Shown: in pieces, positions 26,159 to 35,436 of the stretch
Layout of the letters: each line of letters begins with the position of its first letter
Position numbering within the stretch: the stretch's first letter is position 1
DNA from: JAFGNV01 sp964612485
GTDB taxonomy: Bacteria; Chloroflexota; Anaerolineae; 4572-78; J111
Reading direction: 5' to 3'
DNA: 64,000 nt
NCBI GenBank assembly: GCA_964612485.1
Contig: CAZTFF010000015.1
Span: 1 to 64,000 of the forward strand
Notes under the pieces: model-generated
What the model was told of the DNA's origin: nothing
Seen by the model: only the letters and a program-made list of their open reading frames with translations
The model's database searches: none
Program-made: the position numbers and the translations under genes

Positions 26159-27175
26159 TTAAAGATTCTGGCCGGCCTGCTTGCCGGGATGCCAGCGTAA
26201 TTCGGGCCGGGTAGGCAAACGCGCCAGGCGCCATCGCCAGCCGGCGGGATACCCGATCATTTTGGCTATATCGCCGCTTATTCTGATGATCGGTATCCAT
26301 AAAATCGATACCATTTTCTCCACGGCTGATAAATTGGCCCATAAACCGGGCAGCCGCCGGTAAGGGGTATAGAACATCCCCACCCCGCCGAACGCCAGGC
26401 CCACCAGCCACCACCAGGGAGAAATAACGATGCCCAAGATGATTAACAGCGGCACGGCCACTAAATAAGTTCCATACCGAATGGCGTGCCGTTTGCGCCA
26501 TAAATCGGCCTTGCCGTCGCCGCGAGCGTATTGGTAATACTGCTTAAAAAAGGCCCGTAACGAGCTGCGGGGCCGAAAATAGACCAACGCTTCCGGCGCA
26601 AACCCAAACGGGCCGGCTTCATCTCGCAGCCGAAAATCAAAAATCAGGTCCTCGCAGTAATCGAGCCATTCAGGATACCCGCCAATCGCCTGCCAGCTTG
26701 TTTTCAAAAAGGCCACAGAGCGGCTGCTGGGCAGAAACGTGTCCGGGTTGATGTTGTAGAGCGCCGGCAACACCGCGGCTCCCATGGCTACCTCAAACGC
26801 CGAATGGGGATCGGGTATGAAGAATCCGGAAACCACAGACGGTGGATTTTTGGCGCTAAAAGGGTTGACCAGTTCAGCCAGCCAATGCTTGTCTAACCGC
26901 ACCCCGGCATCGGTGGCGGCAATCACCGGGCCAGCCGCCGCGGCTATAGCGATATTACGCCCCCGGCTGATATTAGCGCCCGGCTCAACAATGATCTTTA
27001 CCGGCAGCCGGCTGTCGTCCGCATACCGCTGCAAAACGGCAGCGGTATGATCGGTTGATCCTCCATCCACAAACACAACTTCATCCGGCAGATGCGTTTG
27101 CGCTTCCAGGGAATCAAGTAAAGGTTGAATAGTTTGCTCTTCGTTATAAACCGTACAAATAACAGATATTTTCAC
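26159..27175 (-). CDS. Family 2 glycosyltransferase with C-terminal membrane segments
   Basis: 338 residues. GT-A motifs: SVICTVYNEEQTI, VVFVDGGSTDHT, NISRGRNIAI and AATDAGVR (DXD-equivalent), then YCEDLIFDFRLRD (acceptor-side acidic motif). A hydrophobic stretch near residues 240-285 (LVAVPLLIILGIVISPWWWL) anchors it to the membrane. Similar enzymes make exopolysaccharide or glycolipids. The start is GTG at 27175, since no closer ATG keeps the SVICTVYNEE strand, and there is no clear ribosome site. It stands alone between two larger blocks. Confidence 0.8.
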   Translation of the reverse strand: MKISVICTVYNEEQTIQPLLDSLEAQTHLPDEVVFVDGGSTDHTAAVLQRYADDSRLPVKIIVEPGANISRGRNIAIAAAAGPVIAATDAGVRLDKHWLAELVNPFSAKNPPSVVSGFFIPDPHSAFEVAMGAAVLPALYNINPDTFLPSSRSVAFLKTSWQAIGGYPEWLDYCEDLIFDFRLRDEAGPFGFAPEALVYFRPRSSLRAFFKQYYQYARGDGKADLWRKRHAIRYGTYLVAVPLLIILGIVISPWWWLVGLAFGGVGMFYTPYRRLPGLWANLSAVEKMVSILWIPIIRISGDIAKMIGYPAGWRWRLARLPTRPELRWHPGKQAGQNL

Positions 27176-27491
27176 AGGGAAAACTCAGCGCTTATGCAAG
27201 TTCGTCTCAAAAATCGAAAATGCACCAAAGTTTTGGCCGGATCAGCAATTTTCCACGCTCATGTCTAATCCGGTTTTACACGTGGGCCGGAAGAACGTTC
27301 CGATCCCACGCCGGTCGATAAATTTTTAAACTCCAGAGAGATCATACGTAACTATGAGGAATGGGCCGGCAGCTCAATATGTAATAAACCACGCTTGCCA
27401 GGCCAAAACAAATCAAACACCAAACAGCGCAGCAGCAGGAAAACCACAACAGCGTTTTGCCGCCTCTGCCTGATGTATGCGCAGTGAATCA
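27176..27491. other. 316-bp intergenic region with one stable hairpin
   Basis: No credible gene. The one feature is an imperfect hairpin at 27281-27310 (CGTGGG/CCCACG closing arms, then CGGAA/TTCCG, loop GAACG). It lies about 180 bases past the end of the signalling operon and lacks a T-run, so it may be an RNA-stabilising stem rather than a terminator. Confidence 0.4.
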
Positions 27492-27857
27492 TCAACTATT
27501 ATTAGAATAATCCTGTACCGTTTTACGCAGGTCGGAAACGCCGATGGGTTTCTGCAAATAGCCATCGCAGCCAGCAGCCAGGCAGCGTTCTTTATCGCCC
27601 TTCATGGCGTTGGCCGTTAAGGCAATTACCGGGATGTGCGCCAGTTTGGTATTTTCTTTAAGTTTGATGGTTGTTTCCAGGCCATCCATGCCCGGAATAT
27701 TAATGTCCATGAGGATGAGATCAGGAGGCCGCTCTTCGGCCATATCCAGGCTCTGGTAGCCCGTCTCCGCTTCCAGCATCTCGTGACCCATCGACTCGAT
27801 CACACGACGGACAAATAATTTGTTTTCGAAATTATCCTCAACATACAAAATCAACAT
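27492..27857 (-). CDS. Single-domain response regulator (CheY/DivK-like)
   Basis: 121 residues, one receiver domain: E7D8 acidic pair, phospho-acceptor D51 (LILMD-INIPGMDG), then IALTANAMKGD and LQKPI (Lys of the active site). There is no output domain, so it acts by protein contact or as a phosphate relay. GGGAGGAAAG precedes the ATG. It lies 73 bp after the threonine synthase-REC-REC gene, as the last gene of the minus-strand signalling block. Its DivK-like sequence suits a shuttle between kinase and target. It is a candidate acceptor for the histidine kinase two genes upstream. Confidence 0.9.
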   Translation of the reverse strand: MLILYVEDNFENKLFVRRVIESMGHEMLEAETGYQSLDMAEERPPDLILMDINIPGMDGLETTIKLKENTKLAHIPVIALTANAMKGDKERCLAAGCDGYLQKPIGVSDLRKTVQDYSNNS

Positions 27858-27930
27858 TTTTTTAACTTTCCTCCCATTTTTTAGAATGGTTGAATGGGTT
27901 TATGATATACATTTTTATATCCAATCGAGT

Positions 27931-30060
27931 TCACTCTAATTGCGACTCAACATCTTCCACCAATTTCTTCCGGTCCAGTTTATCCTTACGCCACATCGAA
28001 TAGACTCCTTGAGAAATAAGCTGCCGCCTTTCTACCTGGGAAAGGTCTTTAGAAGTAATGACAATCACCGGGATGGTATCGAGCTTTTGATCTTTTTTAA
28101 GCGCTTCAAGGATTTGGAAACCGTTCATATCAGGAATGATCAAATCCAGCACTATCAAATGCGGTTCCTCTTCTCGAATAACCCGGAGCGCTTCTCGACC
28201 GGCCTGAACCTGTTTGACGTCCAGCGGGCGGTTCATCTGTAAAATGCGGCTGATCAGGCGGGCATCCATTGGATTATCTTCGATGAGTACGATCTTTCTG
28301 ACATCTTTGTCCGCATCAACCGGTTCCGTCGCCGTTTCTACCGGTTCCGCCGCCTGCGGCGGTGAGCCGGGCGCGGCGCCATCACTATCAGATTTAGACA
28401 GCGTTTCCACCACATGCTCTACCAAATCCTGGGTAGAGAAAGCGCCTTTGGCCCAGATTGAGGTAGCCTGGCTGGCCAAACGGTTTTTGTCTTCCGGCGT
28501 CAAATCCTTGGCCGAAACGACAATCACCGGAATGTTGGCTGTGATAGAATCTTTTTTGAGTTCTTCCAACAGGGCAAAGCCATCCATGCCCGGCATGGTC
28601 AGGTCGCTCACCACCAGATCGGGCAAACGGTCCCGCACAATTTGCAGCCCTTCTACCGCGCTGTTGGCCTCAAAGACCCGGTAGGGTTTTTTGGCCTGCA
28701 ACAGGCGGCGGATCAAACGGCTGTCCATCGGATTATCATCAATCACCACAATGGTAGTAACCTGCTCATCCAGCCGTTCCAACGCCGATCCCAGGCCGTC
28801 GAGCGGCGCGCCGGAGGTTTCGGCAGGATGGGAAAGCCGGACATCCATCACGCTTTCGTCGTCCATGATGTGTTTTTCAACCGGGAAGGTGTGGCCGGAA
28901 CAGTTCACCACCACAATTTCATCCGGTTGGATGATCTGCTGTTGGACCATTTTATCCAGCCCGGCAAACGCCACCGAGGTGGCCGGTTCAACCGAATACC
29001 CTTCTGTTTTGGCCAGTTGCCGCATGGCGTCAAAGGCTTCCTCATCGCTCACCGACAGCATATGGCCGCCGTAGGTCTGGTTGGCCTGGTAAAGTAACTC
29101 GTAGCCCAGCCCCGGATCGCCGGTAGAAAGCACGGTAATGCGGGTTTCGGGTACCACCGGATCGGCTTTGGATTTTCCGGCGGCAAAGGCCTGCACCATC
29201 GGCGAGCAACCGGTTACTTGCACCACGCCTATTTTGGGCACGCGATCAATCAAGCCCATTTTGTAAAGTTCTTCAAACCCCTTTTGCACGCCAATGGGAC
29301 CAATGCCGCCGCTGACGGCTTGCAGGTACCAATCGGGCGCTTTCCAGGGCGGGTCCGGTTCCCCATAGAAGGCGGCCAATTCAACCGCAATTTCAAAGGC
29401 CACCGTTTTCATGCTTTCTTTGCCGGGGATGGCTTTGGCGCCTTTATCAAAATGAATATTGCGCCGGACGGCAAAATCGGCAGCCACTTTTTTGGCCTGG
29501 TCGTAAGTGCCGGCCACTTTGATGACTTCCGCCCCGTAAAGCGCGGCCTCCCGCATTTTAGCGGCAGGAACCATACTGGTCAAAAACAACCAGAGTTTAA
29601 TGTCGGCGCGGGCGCAGTAAGAGGCGTAGGCCACCGCCGCATTACCGGTTGAGGCCAGCACGCACTCATTAATGCCGGCCTCTTTCATCGCGGTAACGGC
29701 CACCGCCGCCTGACGATCTTTAAAGGAACTGGTGGGCGCCAGACGTTCATCTTTAATGAAAACAGCAGCGTGGTTCAGGCGATCTTGAATTTTTGCCGCC
29801 CTGGAAAGCGGGGTCTGGCCCTCGCCCATGCTTATCGCCTGATCGGGATGGAGTACCGGCAGGAGTTCCGCAAACCGCCATAATGAGTTGACCCGCTTCC
29901 ACAATCCATTTTTCCAGATTTCAGCGACCGCCGGGTAATCGTACTGCGCATCCAGCCAGACGCCGTTGCAAGCAGGGCAGCGATCCAGGCCCGGAAAAAA
30001 CTCAATTTCCTGCTTACACTCCAAACATATTACTTTTGTCAGGTAAGTTTTTAATGTCAT
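27931..30060 (-). CDS. Threonine synthase-like PLP enzyme fused to two receiver domains
   Basis: 709 residues. Residues 1-430 are a fold-type II PLP enzyme of the threonine synthase family: N-terminal zinc ribbon (C12-x2-C15, C28-x2-C31), GEGQTPL, PLP lysine K114 in SSFKDRQAAV and phosphate loop STGNAAVAYAS. Then come two receiver domains: REC1 about 438-555 (VVIDDNPMDSR, acceptor D486 in VVSDLTMPG) and REC2 about 588-708 (VLIEDNPMDAR, D639 in VLDLIIPDMNG). The start overlaps the stop of the histidine kinase gene (TAATG). Phosphorylation may control the enzyme, or a catalytic-like domain may be the output; both are inference. I know of no characterised protein with this layout. Confidence 0.85.
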   Translation of the reverse strand: MTLKTYLTKVICLECKQEIEFFPGLDRCPACNGVWLDAQYDYPAVAEIWKNGLWKRVNSLWRFAELLPVLHPDQAISMGEGQTPLSRAAKIQDRLNHAAVFIKDERLAPTSSFKDRQAAVAVTAMKEAGINECVLASTGNAAVAYASYCARADIKLWLFLTSMVPAAKMREAALYGAEVIKVAGTYDQAKKVAADFAVRRNIHFDKGAKAIPGKESMKTVAFEIAVELAAFYGEPDPPWKAPDWYLQAVSGGIGPIGVQKGFEELYKMGLIDRVPKIGVVQVTGCSPMVQAFAAGKSKADPVVPETRITVLSTGDPGLGYELLYQANQTYGGHMLSVSDEEAFDAMRQLAKTEGYSVEPATSVAFAGLDKMVQQQIIQPDEIVVVNCSGHTFPVEKHIMDDESVMDVRLSHPAETSGAPLDGLGSALERLDEQVTTIVVIDDNPMDSRLIRRLLQAKKPYRVFEANSAVEGLQIVRDRLPDLVVSDLTMPGMDGFALLEELKKDSITANIPVIVVSAKDLTPEDKNRLASQATSIWAKGAFSTQDLVEHVVETLSKSDSDGAAPGSPPQAAEPVETATEPVDADKDVRKIVLIEDNPMDARLISRILQMNRPLDVKQVQAGREALRVIREEEPHLIVLDLIIPDMNGFQILEALKKDQKLDTIPVIVITSKDLSQVERRQLISQGVYSMWRKDKLDRKKLVEDVESQLE

Positions 30061-33000
30061 TATAGCCTTTTGGTTGCATCCAAGAGTTTTTCAATTTCTG
30101 CCGTGGTGTCTTCGGCCAATTCTGCGCCGGCAAATGGTACGGTGAAATAAAAGGTTGAGCCAACATCTTCTTCGCTGGTAACAGAAATGGTGCCGCCGTG
30201 CATTTCTACTAACTGCTTGCAAATAGGCAGGCCCAGGCCGGTGCCGCCAACTTTTCGGGTTTTGACGCTTTCAACCTGGCCAAATCGGTCAAAAACCTTC
30301 TCTACCATCGCGGCAGGAATGCCGATACCGGTATCGATGACGGAAATCAAGGCAAAATTATCGGGGTCTTCGGCGTATCGCCTGGCTCTAATTATCACCT
30401 GCCCCTCTTCGGTAAATTTTGAGGCGTTGCTGACCAGGTTGATCAAAACCTGCTTAAAGCGGGTTTCATCGGCGTAAATATCCGGCAAATCATCTTCCAC
30501 TTCTTTAATCATTTCCACCGGTTTGTTCACCACCAGCGCGCTGGTACTGGCCATCACGTCGTCAACAATGGCGTCGAGGTTGAGTTCTTCACGGACCAGT
30601 TCCATCTTCCCGGCCTCAATTTTGGCCAGATCAAGCACATCGTTAATGAGCGCCAGCAGGTGTTTGCCGCTGTTATGGATCAGGCGCACGTCGTTGAGGG
30701 CCATTTCGTTGACCTCGCCATCAATGCCCTGCAAAATCACGTCGGCAAAACCGATGATGGAGTTGAGCGGTGTCCGTAACTCGTGGCTCATACTGGTCAA
30801 AAATTCGTCTTTCAGGCGGTCTACTTCTTTCAACTGCAAAATGGTTTTTTCCTGCTCTTTTGATAACCGCGCATTTTCCAGCGCCAGAGTTACCTGGTTG
30901 GCCACCGCTTCAACGGCGGCTACTTCCTCCTCGCCCCAGTCTGAAATTTCTTCTCTTTTGACGCCCAACACGCCAATCACCTCACCCCGCAAGATCAACG
31001 GCACGGCCAATTCGGATTCCGATGGTTTCCCGCCATCGCCATTGGGCCGGACTTGTTTAACCAGCTTGTTTTGGACGGCGGCCTGTCTCATCGGCGGCAG
31101 CCAGGCGTCGATTTCGGGCGTTAGCGGCATGCTGGTGCCCCGCACAAACCGGTAGCCGGGGGTTTCAATATCCGCTTCAAATTGGTCCCATCCTTCCCGG
31201 GTGAGGCGGCGGTTCAGCCGTTCAACCTGTTTCAACGCGGCCTGGGTTTCGGCCAGCAAGCGGGCATTATCAATGGCGATGGCCGTTTGGTTAGCAATCG
31301 ACTGCATCAAGGAAATATCCGCCGAGGTAAAGCGGTTGACTTCGTCATCCTGAATATCCAACACTCCCAAAACACGATCCCCTTTCCGAAGCGGCAGCGC
31401 CAGTTCCGAGCGGGTTTCGGGCAGTTCTTCGTTGGGCACAAAATTAAGTACCTTGCTTACATCATTACTTAAGAAAAACTCGTTGCTGCTGGCTACCGTC
31501 CCCACAATACCGTCGCCGGCTCTCAGGCGGTGTCCCTGGGCTTTCAGCCGCCGGCCTACTTCGCCGGAGCCTTGAGCCATAACCAGATCGCCGGTATCTT
31601 CATCTACCAGGTAGATGTGGGTATAGTAGAAATTAAATTCAATTTGAATACGGTTTACCACCTGCCGCAAAAGTTCGTCGGTATCCAGAATGGTGGTAAT
31701 TTGACGGCCAATTTTAGTGCTTGTTTCCAGAGATCGAACAATGTTGCCCAGAGCCTGGGTCCGTTCGGAGATGATCTGGTCAATATTGCCTGTCAGATCG
31801 CGCATTTGGCCGATGATCCGGTTAAAGGCATAGGCCACCAACCCCACTTCATCGCGTGATTCTACGGGCACGTGCAGGCCAAAAGCGCCGCCGGCCACCT
31901 GCCGCGCAATATCTGCCAGTCGAAGCAGCGGGTCTGTTAAATACTTTGTTAAATTTAGCGCCGCAAAGAATATCACAATACCTAAAACCAGTAAAATTAC
32001 CGTCAGGGTAAAGAAACGTTCCCGGACAAAACTGGCAAGTCCATCCTGCGGTTGCAAGAAAACAACCCGCCAGGATTGCGGCCTGATATCTCGATAAGCC
32101 GCTTGCCACGCGCGCTCCTCCTCAAACTGCGTTGGGAAACTGAGGGTGCTGCGAGCTTGCTGCAAATCTTCGGCAAAGGAAGCCAGACCGGCGGCTGATT
32201 CCGAAGTCAGGGCCTCCGGCGCTAATTGATTCTCTTGTAATTGAGCAAGTTTATCGGCTGCCAGCGGCGCCAGCGGCACAAATTTCACGTCGGTATCAAC
32301 GCCATTGGCCAGAATCAAGCCGTTTTCATCAACAAGCATGGGCGCAGAATTAATGCCGGCCAGATGCTGCTGCTGTTCAATTAAGCTCTGAAGCACATCG
32401 GCCGGGTAACGCGCCCGCAATACGCCCACAATTTCTCCCAATTCATTTTTAACCGGGGCGCTCACATAAAATGCGGCCTCGGTTGGCTCAAATAATAGGG
32501 GCGTAATCAGGCTTTGTTCTGCTTCAAGAACATCGCTAAAATAAACGCCTTCAGCCTCGTTTTGGCCCATATTATCTTCAACCGTATCCAGCCTATTGGT
32601 TCCTTGCGCATCAAGCAGGGCTACGGAGTTGCTATCTAGCTGTTGCGCCAATCTTTGCAGGCTTGTTTCCACCTCTGCCGGGGTATTGCTACCGGCCTGG
32701 GAGGGCTCCAGATAGGCCGCAAATTCAGACCATTCGCCGGCCTGCCGTACCAGTTCCAGGTTATCGTCAAGAAAGGCGCTGATGTCGGCGGCTGTATCTT
32801 GTGCGGCTGTTTGCAAGGATCGTTCGGTAATGTTATTAATAAATCCCGGCAATAACACATAATCCAGATAGAAATATCCCACCAGTGGAAGAAATGCCAC
32901 CAACAATACAACAACTATTAACTTGAGGCGGAAGGGGTATTCGGCCTTCCACTTGGGCAGGCCGGACATGCCCACACCGAAATCAATCGATTCGGTTCCG

Positions 33001-33116
33001 GTTGACGAGGTTTCAGCGGCTGAACCGGTGAGTCTTTCTAATATCGCCGTATCAAAATGATCGGTTCCGGTTGATTTTGAAGACGTAACAGATTGATGTT
33101 TCTTGCTCATACGCAA
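30060..33116 (-). CDS. Membrane histidine kinase: sensor-HAMP-GAF-GAF-HisKA-HATPase
   Basis: 1018 residues. Membrane segments near 60-85 and 365-390 enclose an extracellular Cache-like sensor. HAMP at about 385-440 (YLTDPLLRLADIARQVAGG) is followed by GAF1 (465-620; FNFYYTHIYLVDEDTG), a second GAF-like module (635-765), HisKA with H778 in FLTSMSHELRTPL, and HATPase (DTGIGIP, GGTGLGLPICK). It is the only complete histidine kinase in the 27.5-56.6 kb operon. The threonine synthase-REC-REC gene overlaps its end by one base, making those receivers likely partners. Its GAF modules match those of the kinase-less neighbours, so it may be the common kinase of the array. Confidence 0.9.
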   Translation of the reverse strand: MRMSKKHQSVTSSKSTGTDHFDTAILERLTGSAAETSSTGTESIDFGVGMSGLPKWKAEYPFRLKLIVVVLLVAFLPLVGYFYLDYVLLPGFINNITERSLQTAAQDTAADISAFLDDNLELVRQAGEWSEFAAYLEPSQAGSNTPAEVETSLQRLAQQLDSNSVALLDAQGTNRLDTVEDNMGQNEAEGVYFSDVLEAEQSLITPLLFEPTEAAFYVSAPVKNELGEIVGVLRARYPADVLQSLIEQQQHLAGINSAPMLVDENGLILANGVDTDVKFVPLAPLAADKLAQLQENQLAPEALTSESAAGLASFAEDLQQARSTLSFPTQFEEERAWQAAYRDIRPQSWRVVFLQPQDGLASFVRERFFTLTVILLVLGIVIFFAALNLTKYLTDPLLRLADIARQVAGGAFGLHVPVESRDEVGLVAYAFNRIIGQMRDLTGNIDQIISERTQALGNIVRSLETSTKIGRQITTILDTDELLRQVVNRIQIEFNFYYTHIYLVDEDTGDLVMAQGSGEVGRRLKAQGHRLRAGDGIVGTVASSNEFFLSNDVSKVLNFVPNEELPETRSELALPLRKGDRVLGVLDIQDDEVNRFTSADISLMQSIANQTAIAIDNARLLAETQAALKQVERLNRRLTREGWDQFEADIETPGYRFVRGTSMPLTPEIDAWLPPMRQAAVQNKLVKQVRPNGDGGKPSESELAVPLILRGEVIGVLGVKREEISDWGEEEVAAVEAVANQVTLALENARLSKEQEKTILQLKEVDRLKDEFLTSMSHELRTPLNSIIGFADVILQGIDGEVNEMALNDVRLIHNSGKHLLALINDVLDLAKIEAGKMELVREELNLDAIVDDVMASTSALVVNKPVEMIKEVEDDLPDIYADETRFKQVLINLVSNASKFTEEGQVIIRARRYAEDPDNFALISVIDTGIGIPAAMVEKVFDRFGQVESVKTRKVGGTGLGLPICKQLVEMHGGTISVTSEEDVGSTFYFTVPFAGAELAEDTTAEIEKLLDATKRL

Positions 33117-33135
33117 TCTCCAATGATATTATACC

Positions 33136-35406
33136 TTACTCGGCCTGGTAGTCATCTTTTTTAAGAACGTCTTCTTCTTTACCCAGCCGAATAACAACCT
33201 CAGAAGCTCGCAAACGGTCGCCCAATTGGGTAACTGCGGCCCGCATCACTTCTTCGATTTCATCGGTGGCCCACACTTCGGCGGTTGATTCACTAACCAC
33301 GCGGTCGCGCCAGGCGGCGCGTTGGGTTTCTTGGGCCAGGCGGGCGGCATCGAGCGCCTGGGTCACCTGATCGGTAATGGCCTGGATAGTGATGATTTCA
33401 TCGTCCGTCCAGGCGGCGGGCGCGCTTTTCTGGTTGCCGGCGCCGGCTGTCGGCGGGGCGGCGCGTTCTATACCAATCACGCCGATCACTTCATCTCGCA
33501 GAATCAGCGGCACCGAAAGAACATTGGGTTGATCGCTTCCGTTGGAACTGCCCTCGCGGTGATAAGTAAGTTCTTTTTTCCGAACGGCCTCATTCATAAT
33601 AGCGAGCCAGGTTTGTTCATCTGTGCGCTGTAAATCCGCCCCTGCTATGGGTGTTACGCCAGACTTGGTGAACACGTAGCCGGATGCCGATGATTTTTCT
33701 GTAATATCGGCCCAGGTGGCCAGCGTTAAACGGCGATTAAGAGCCTCCGCTTCGGCAGCGACCGTTCGAACCTCCCGGAACAAACGGGCATTGTCGATAA
33801 CCACCGCCATTTGATCGGCGATGGATTGCATCAACTTCTGATCTTCCTCGGTAAAGCCGCCTGCTTCCTCGCTCTGTAAATCCAGCACACCCAAAACAAG
33901 GCTGCCTTTGCGCAGCGGCACGGCCAGTTCCGCCTGAGTTTTGGGCAACAGCGGGTTACGCACAAAATCAATTATTTGATCCACATTGGGCGCCAGCAGC
34001 GGTTGGCCGGTATTGGCTACTTGCCCCACAATTCCCTGCCCTGCGGGGAGCCGGTGCCCGGCTGCTTTCAGTTGGCGGCCTACCTCGCCGCTTCCCTCCC
34101 GCATTTCCAGTTCGCCGGTAGCCGGGTCTCGCAAATAAACGTGAGCGTGGTAGAAGCCAAAGGTTTCTTGAATTTTTGTCACGCTATATTGCAGCGCCTG
34201 ATCAACATCCAGCATGGTGGTCAATTGGCGGCTAATTTCTGTGTTCAATTCTAACTGCCGAATGCGTCGTTCGCTTTCCTGTTCGGCGTGGGCAAAGGCA
34301 TCCTGGAGCTGGCCCACCATCTGGTTAAATACCGTTGCCAACTGGCCAATTTCATCCTGGCTGTTTACGTCTGCCCGGACGGATAGATCGCCAGCGCCAA
34401 TTTGTCTGGCGCTGGAAACCAACCACTGAATCGGCCCCAAAATACCTCGGGTTGTCAGCCATGCTCCTAATAAGGCCAACAAGAGTACTACTGCTGATAA
34501 AATAATGAAGTTTCGTTGGAGAACATCAATTTCCGAGGCGGTTGCTTCATCGGTTGTGGTTTGTGCCCTGTCAATGGCCTGTTCCATCTGCTGCGACACA
34601 GCGTTATACTCTTCCAACAAGTCAAGCGTGTTTGTATGAGAGTTGACAACTGCTTCGCTGGTCTCACTTATTTGGATGGACAGTGCATCCAATTGCTCAA
34701 ACATTTCCGCAGTGAGAAGTCCGTCGGTGTCTGCGGTAGACCGTAACTCTGCCAGAATTTCATTTAGCTCCACCTGATTCTGAGAAAATCCTCTAATTGC
34801 ATCTCTTTCCCCAACGGCTACATACTCCAACGCCTCAAGCTGAATCACCTCGACAGCATTAAACAACCGATCAACATTGACCCGTGTTGGATGCGCGTTA
34901 TTCAAATGCGCATCCAGATCAGCCTCCTGCAGATGTTTGGCATCTTCTACTGCAATTATGTTTGAGATCTGAGAAAAAAGAGTTTCAGATTCGTTGTTCA
35001 GCTTTTGCAATTTTGTAAGTTCACCTAACGTTTGACGATGAGAGCGAACAATTTGGTTCCCTAACAAACCTGCTCTGTTCAACAGGTCACTCATTCCCAG
35101 CTCTTCTAAAACACCCGACTGATTACCTTCCATTTGCTCAGACATTAACCGGGCCAGAACCAAATTTAACTCGTTTGCCGCTTCTTGTTCACCGGTAGCC
35201 ACATACTTTAAAATATTGGCTTCTACTTTATTTGTTAACAAACCAATCCGTACAACTGAAGTTATGGTAGGAATGGCAGTATCAAATAATGCATTCAGCG
35301 CATTAAAAGAAACCACAATTGTGAAACCAATGGCTATCAGGGCAAATAGAACATAACTGCCGATTAATTTTGTTCTGAGAGTCAGGCTATTAAATAACTT
35401 CATCAT
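33136..35406 (-). CDS. Membrane HAMP-GAF sensor without kinase domain
   Basis: 756 residues. TM1 (15-35), an extracellular helical bundle like a four-helix MCP ligand domain, TM2 near 300 (LSAVVLLLALLGAWLTTRGI), HAMP (about 325-380; SVRADVNSQDEIGQLATVFNQM), GAF1 (FGFYHAHVYLRDPATG ... LVLGVLDLQSEEAG) and a second GAF-like module (LSVPLILRDEVIGVIGIE). It ends in the half-GAF tail shared by the array (MRAAVTQLGDRLRASEVVIRLG). There is no HisKA, HATPase, GGDEF or methyl-accepting domain, so the output must be through partner proteins. The gap to the kinase gene is 19 bp. Confidence 0.85.
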   Translation of the reverse strand: MMKLFNSLTLRTKLIGSYVLFALIAIGFTIVVSFNALNALFDTAIPTITSVVRIGLLTNKVEANILKYVATGEQEAANELNLVLARLMSEQMEGNQSGVLEELGMSDLLNRAGLLGNQIVRSHRQTLGELTKLQKLNNESETLFSQISNIIAVEDAKHLQEADLDAHLNNAHPTRVNVDRLFNAVEVIQLEALEYVAVGERDAIRGFSQNQVELNEILAELRSTADTDGLLTAEMFEQLDALSIQISETSEAVVNSHTNTLDLLEEYNAVSQQMEQAIDRAQTTTDEATASEIDVLQRNFIILSAVVLLLALLGAWLTTRGILGPIQWLVSSARQIGAGDLSVRADVNSQDEIGQLATVFNQMVGQLQDAFAHAEQESERRIRQLELNTEISRQLTTMLDVDQALQYSVTKIQETFGFYHAHVYLRDPATGELEMREGSGEVGRQLKAAGHRLPAGQGIVGQVANTGQPLLAPNVDQIIDFVRNPLLPKTQAELAVPLRKGSLVLGVLDLQSEEAGGFTEEDQKLMQSIADQMAVVIDNARLFREVRTVAAEAEALNRRLTLATWADITEKSSASGYVFTKSGVTPIAGADLQRTDEQTWLAIMNEAVRKKELTYHREGSSNGSDQPNVLSVPLILRDEVIGVIGIERAAPPTAGAGNQKSAPAAWTDDEIITIQAITDQVTQALDAARLAQETQRAAWRDRVVSESTAEVWATDEIEEVMRAAVTQLGDRLRASEVVIRLGKEEDVLKKDDYQAE

Positions 35407-35436
35407 AGTCTTATCCTATTTCTGCCAATCAAACAG

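Noticed and set aside
26079..26501. Minus-strand open frame overlapping the end of the GT2 gene
   Set aside because: Another frame across the coherent GT2 C-terminus; no recognisable domain.
27281..27310. Terminator of the sensor-array operon
   Set aside because: The hairpin is stable but lies about 180 bases past the last stop and is not followed by a T-run, so I list it only as a structure.
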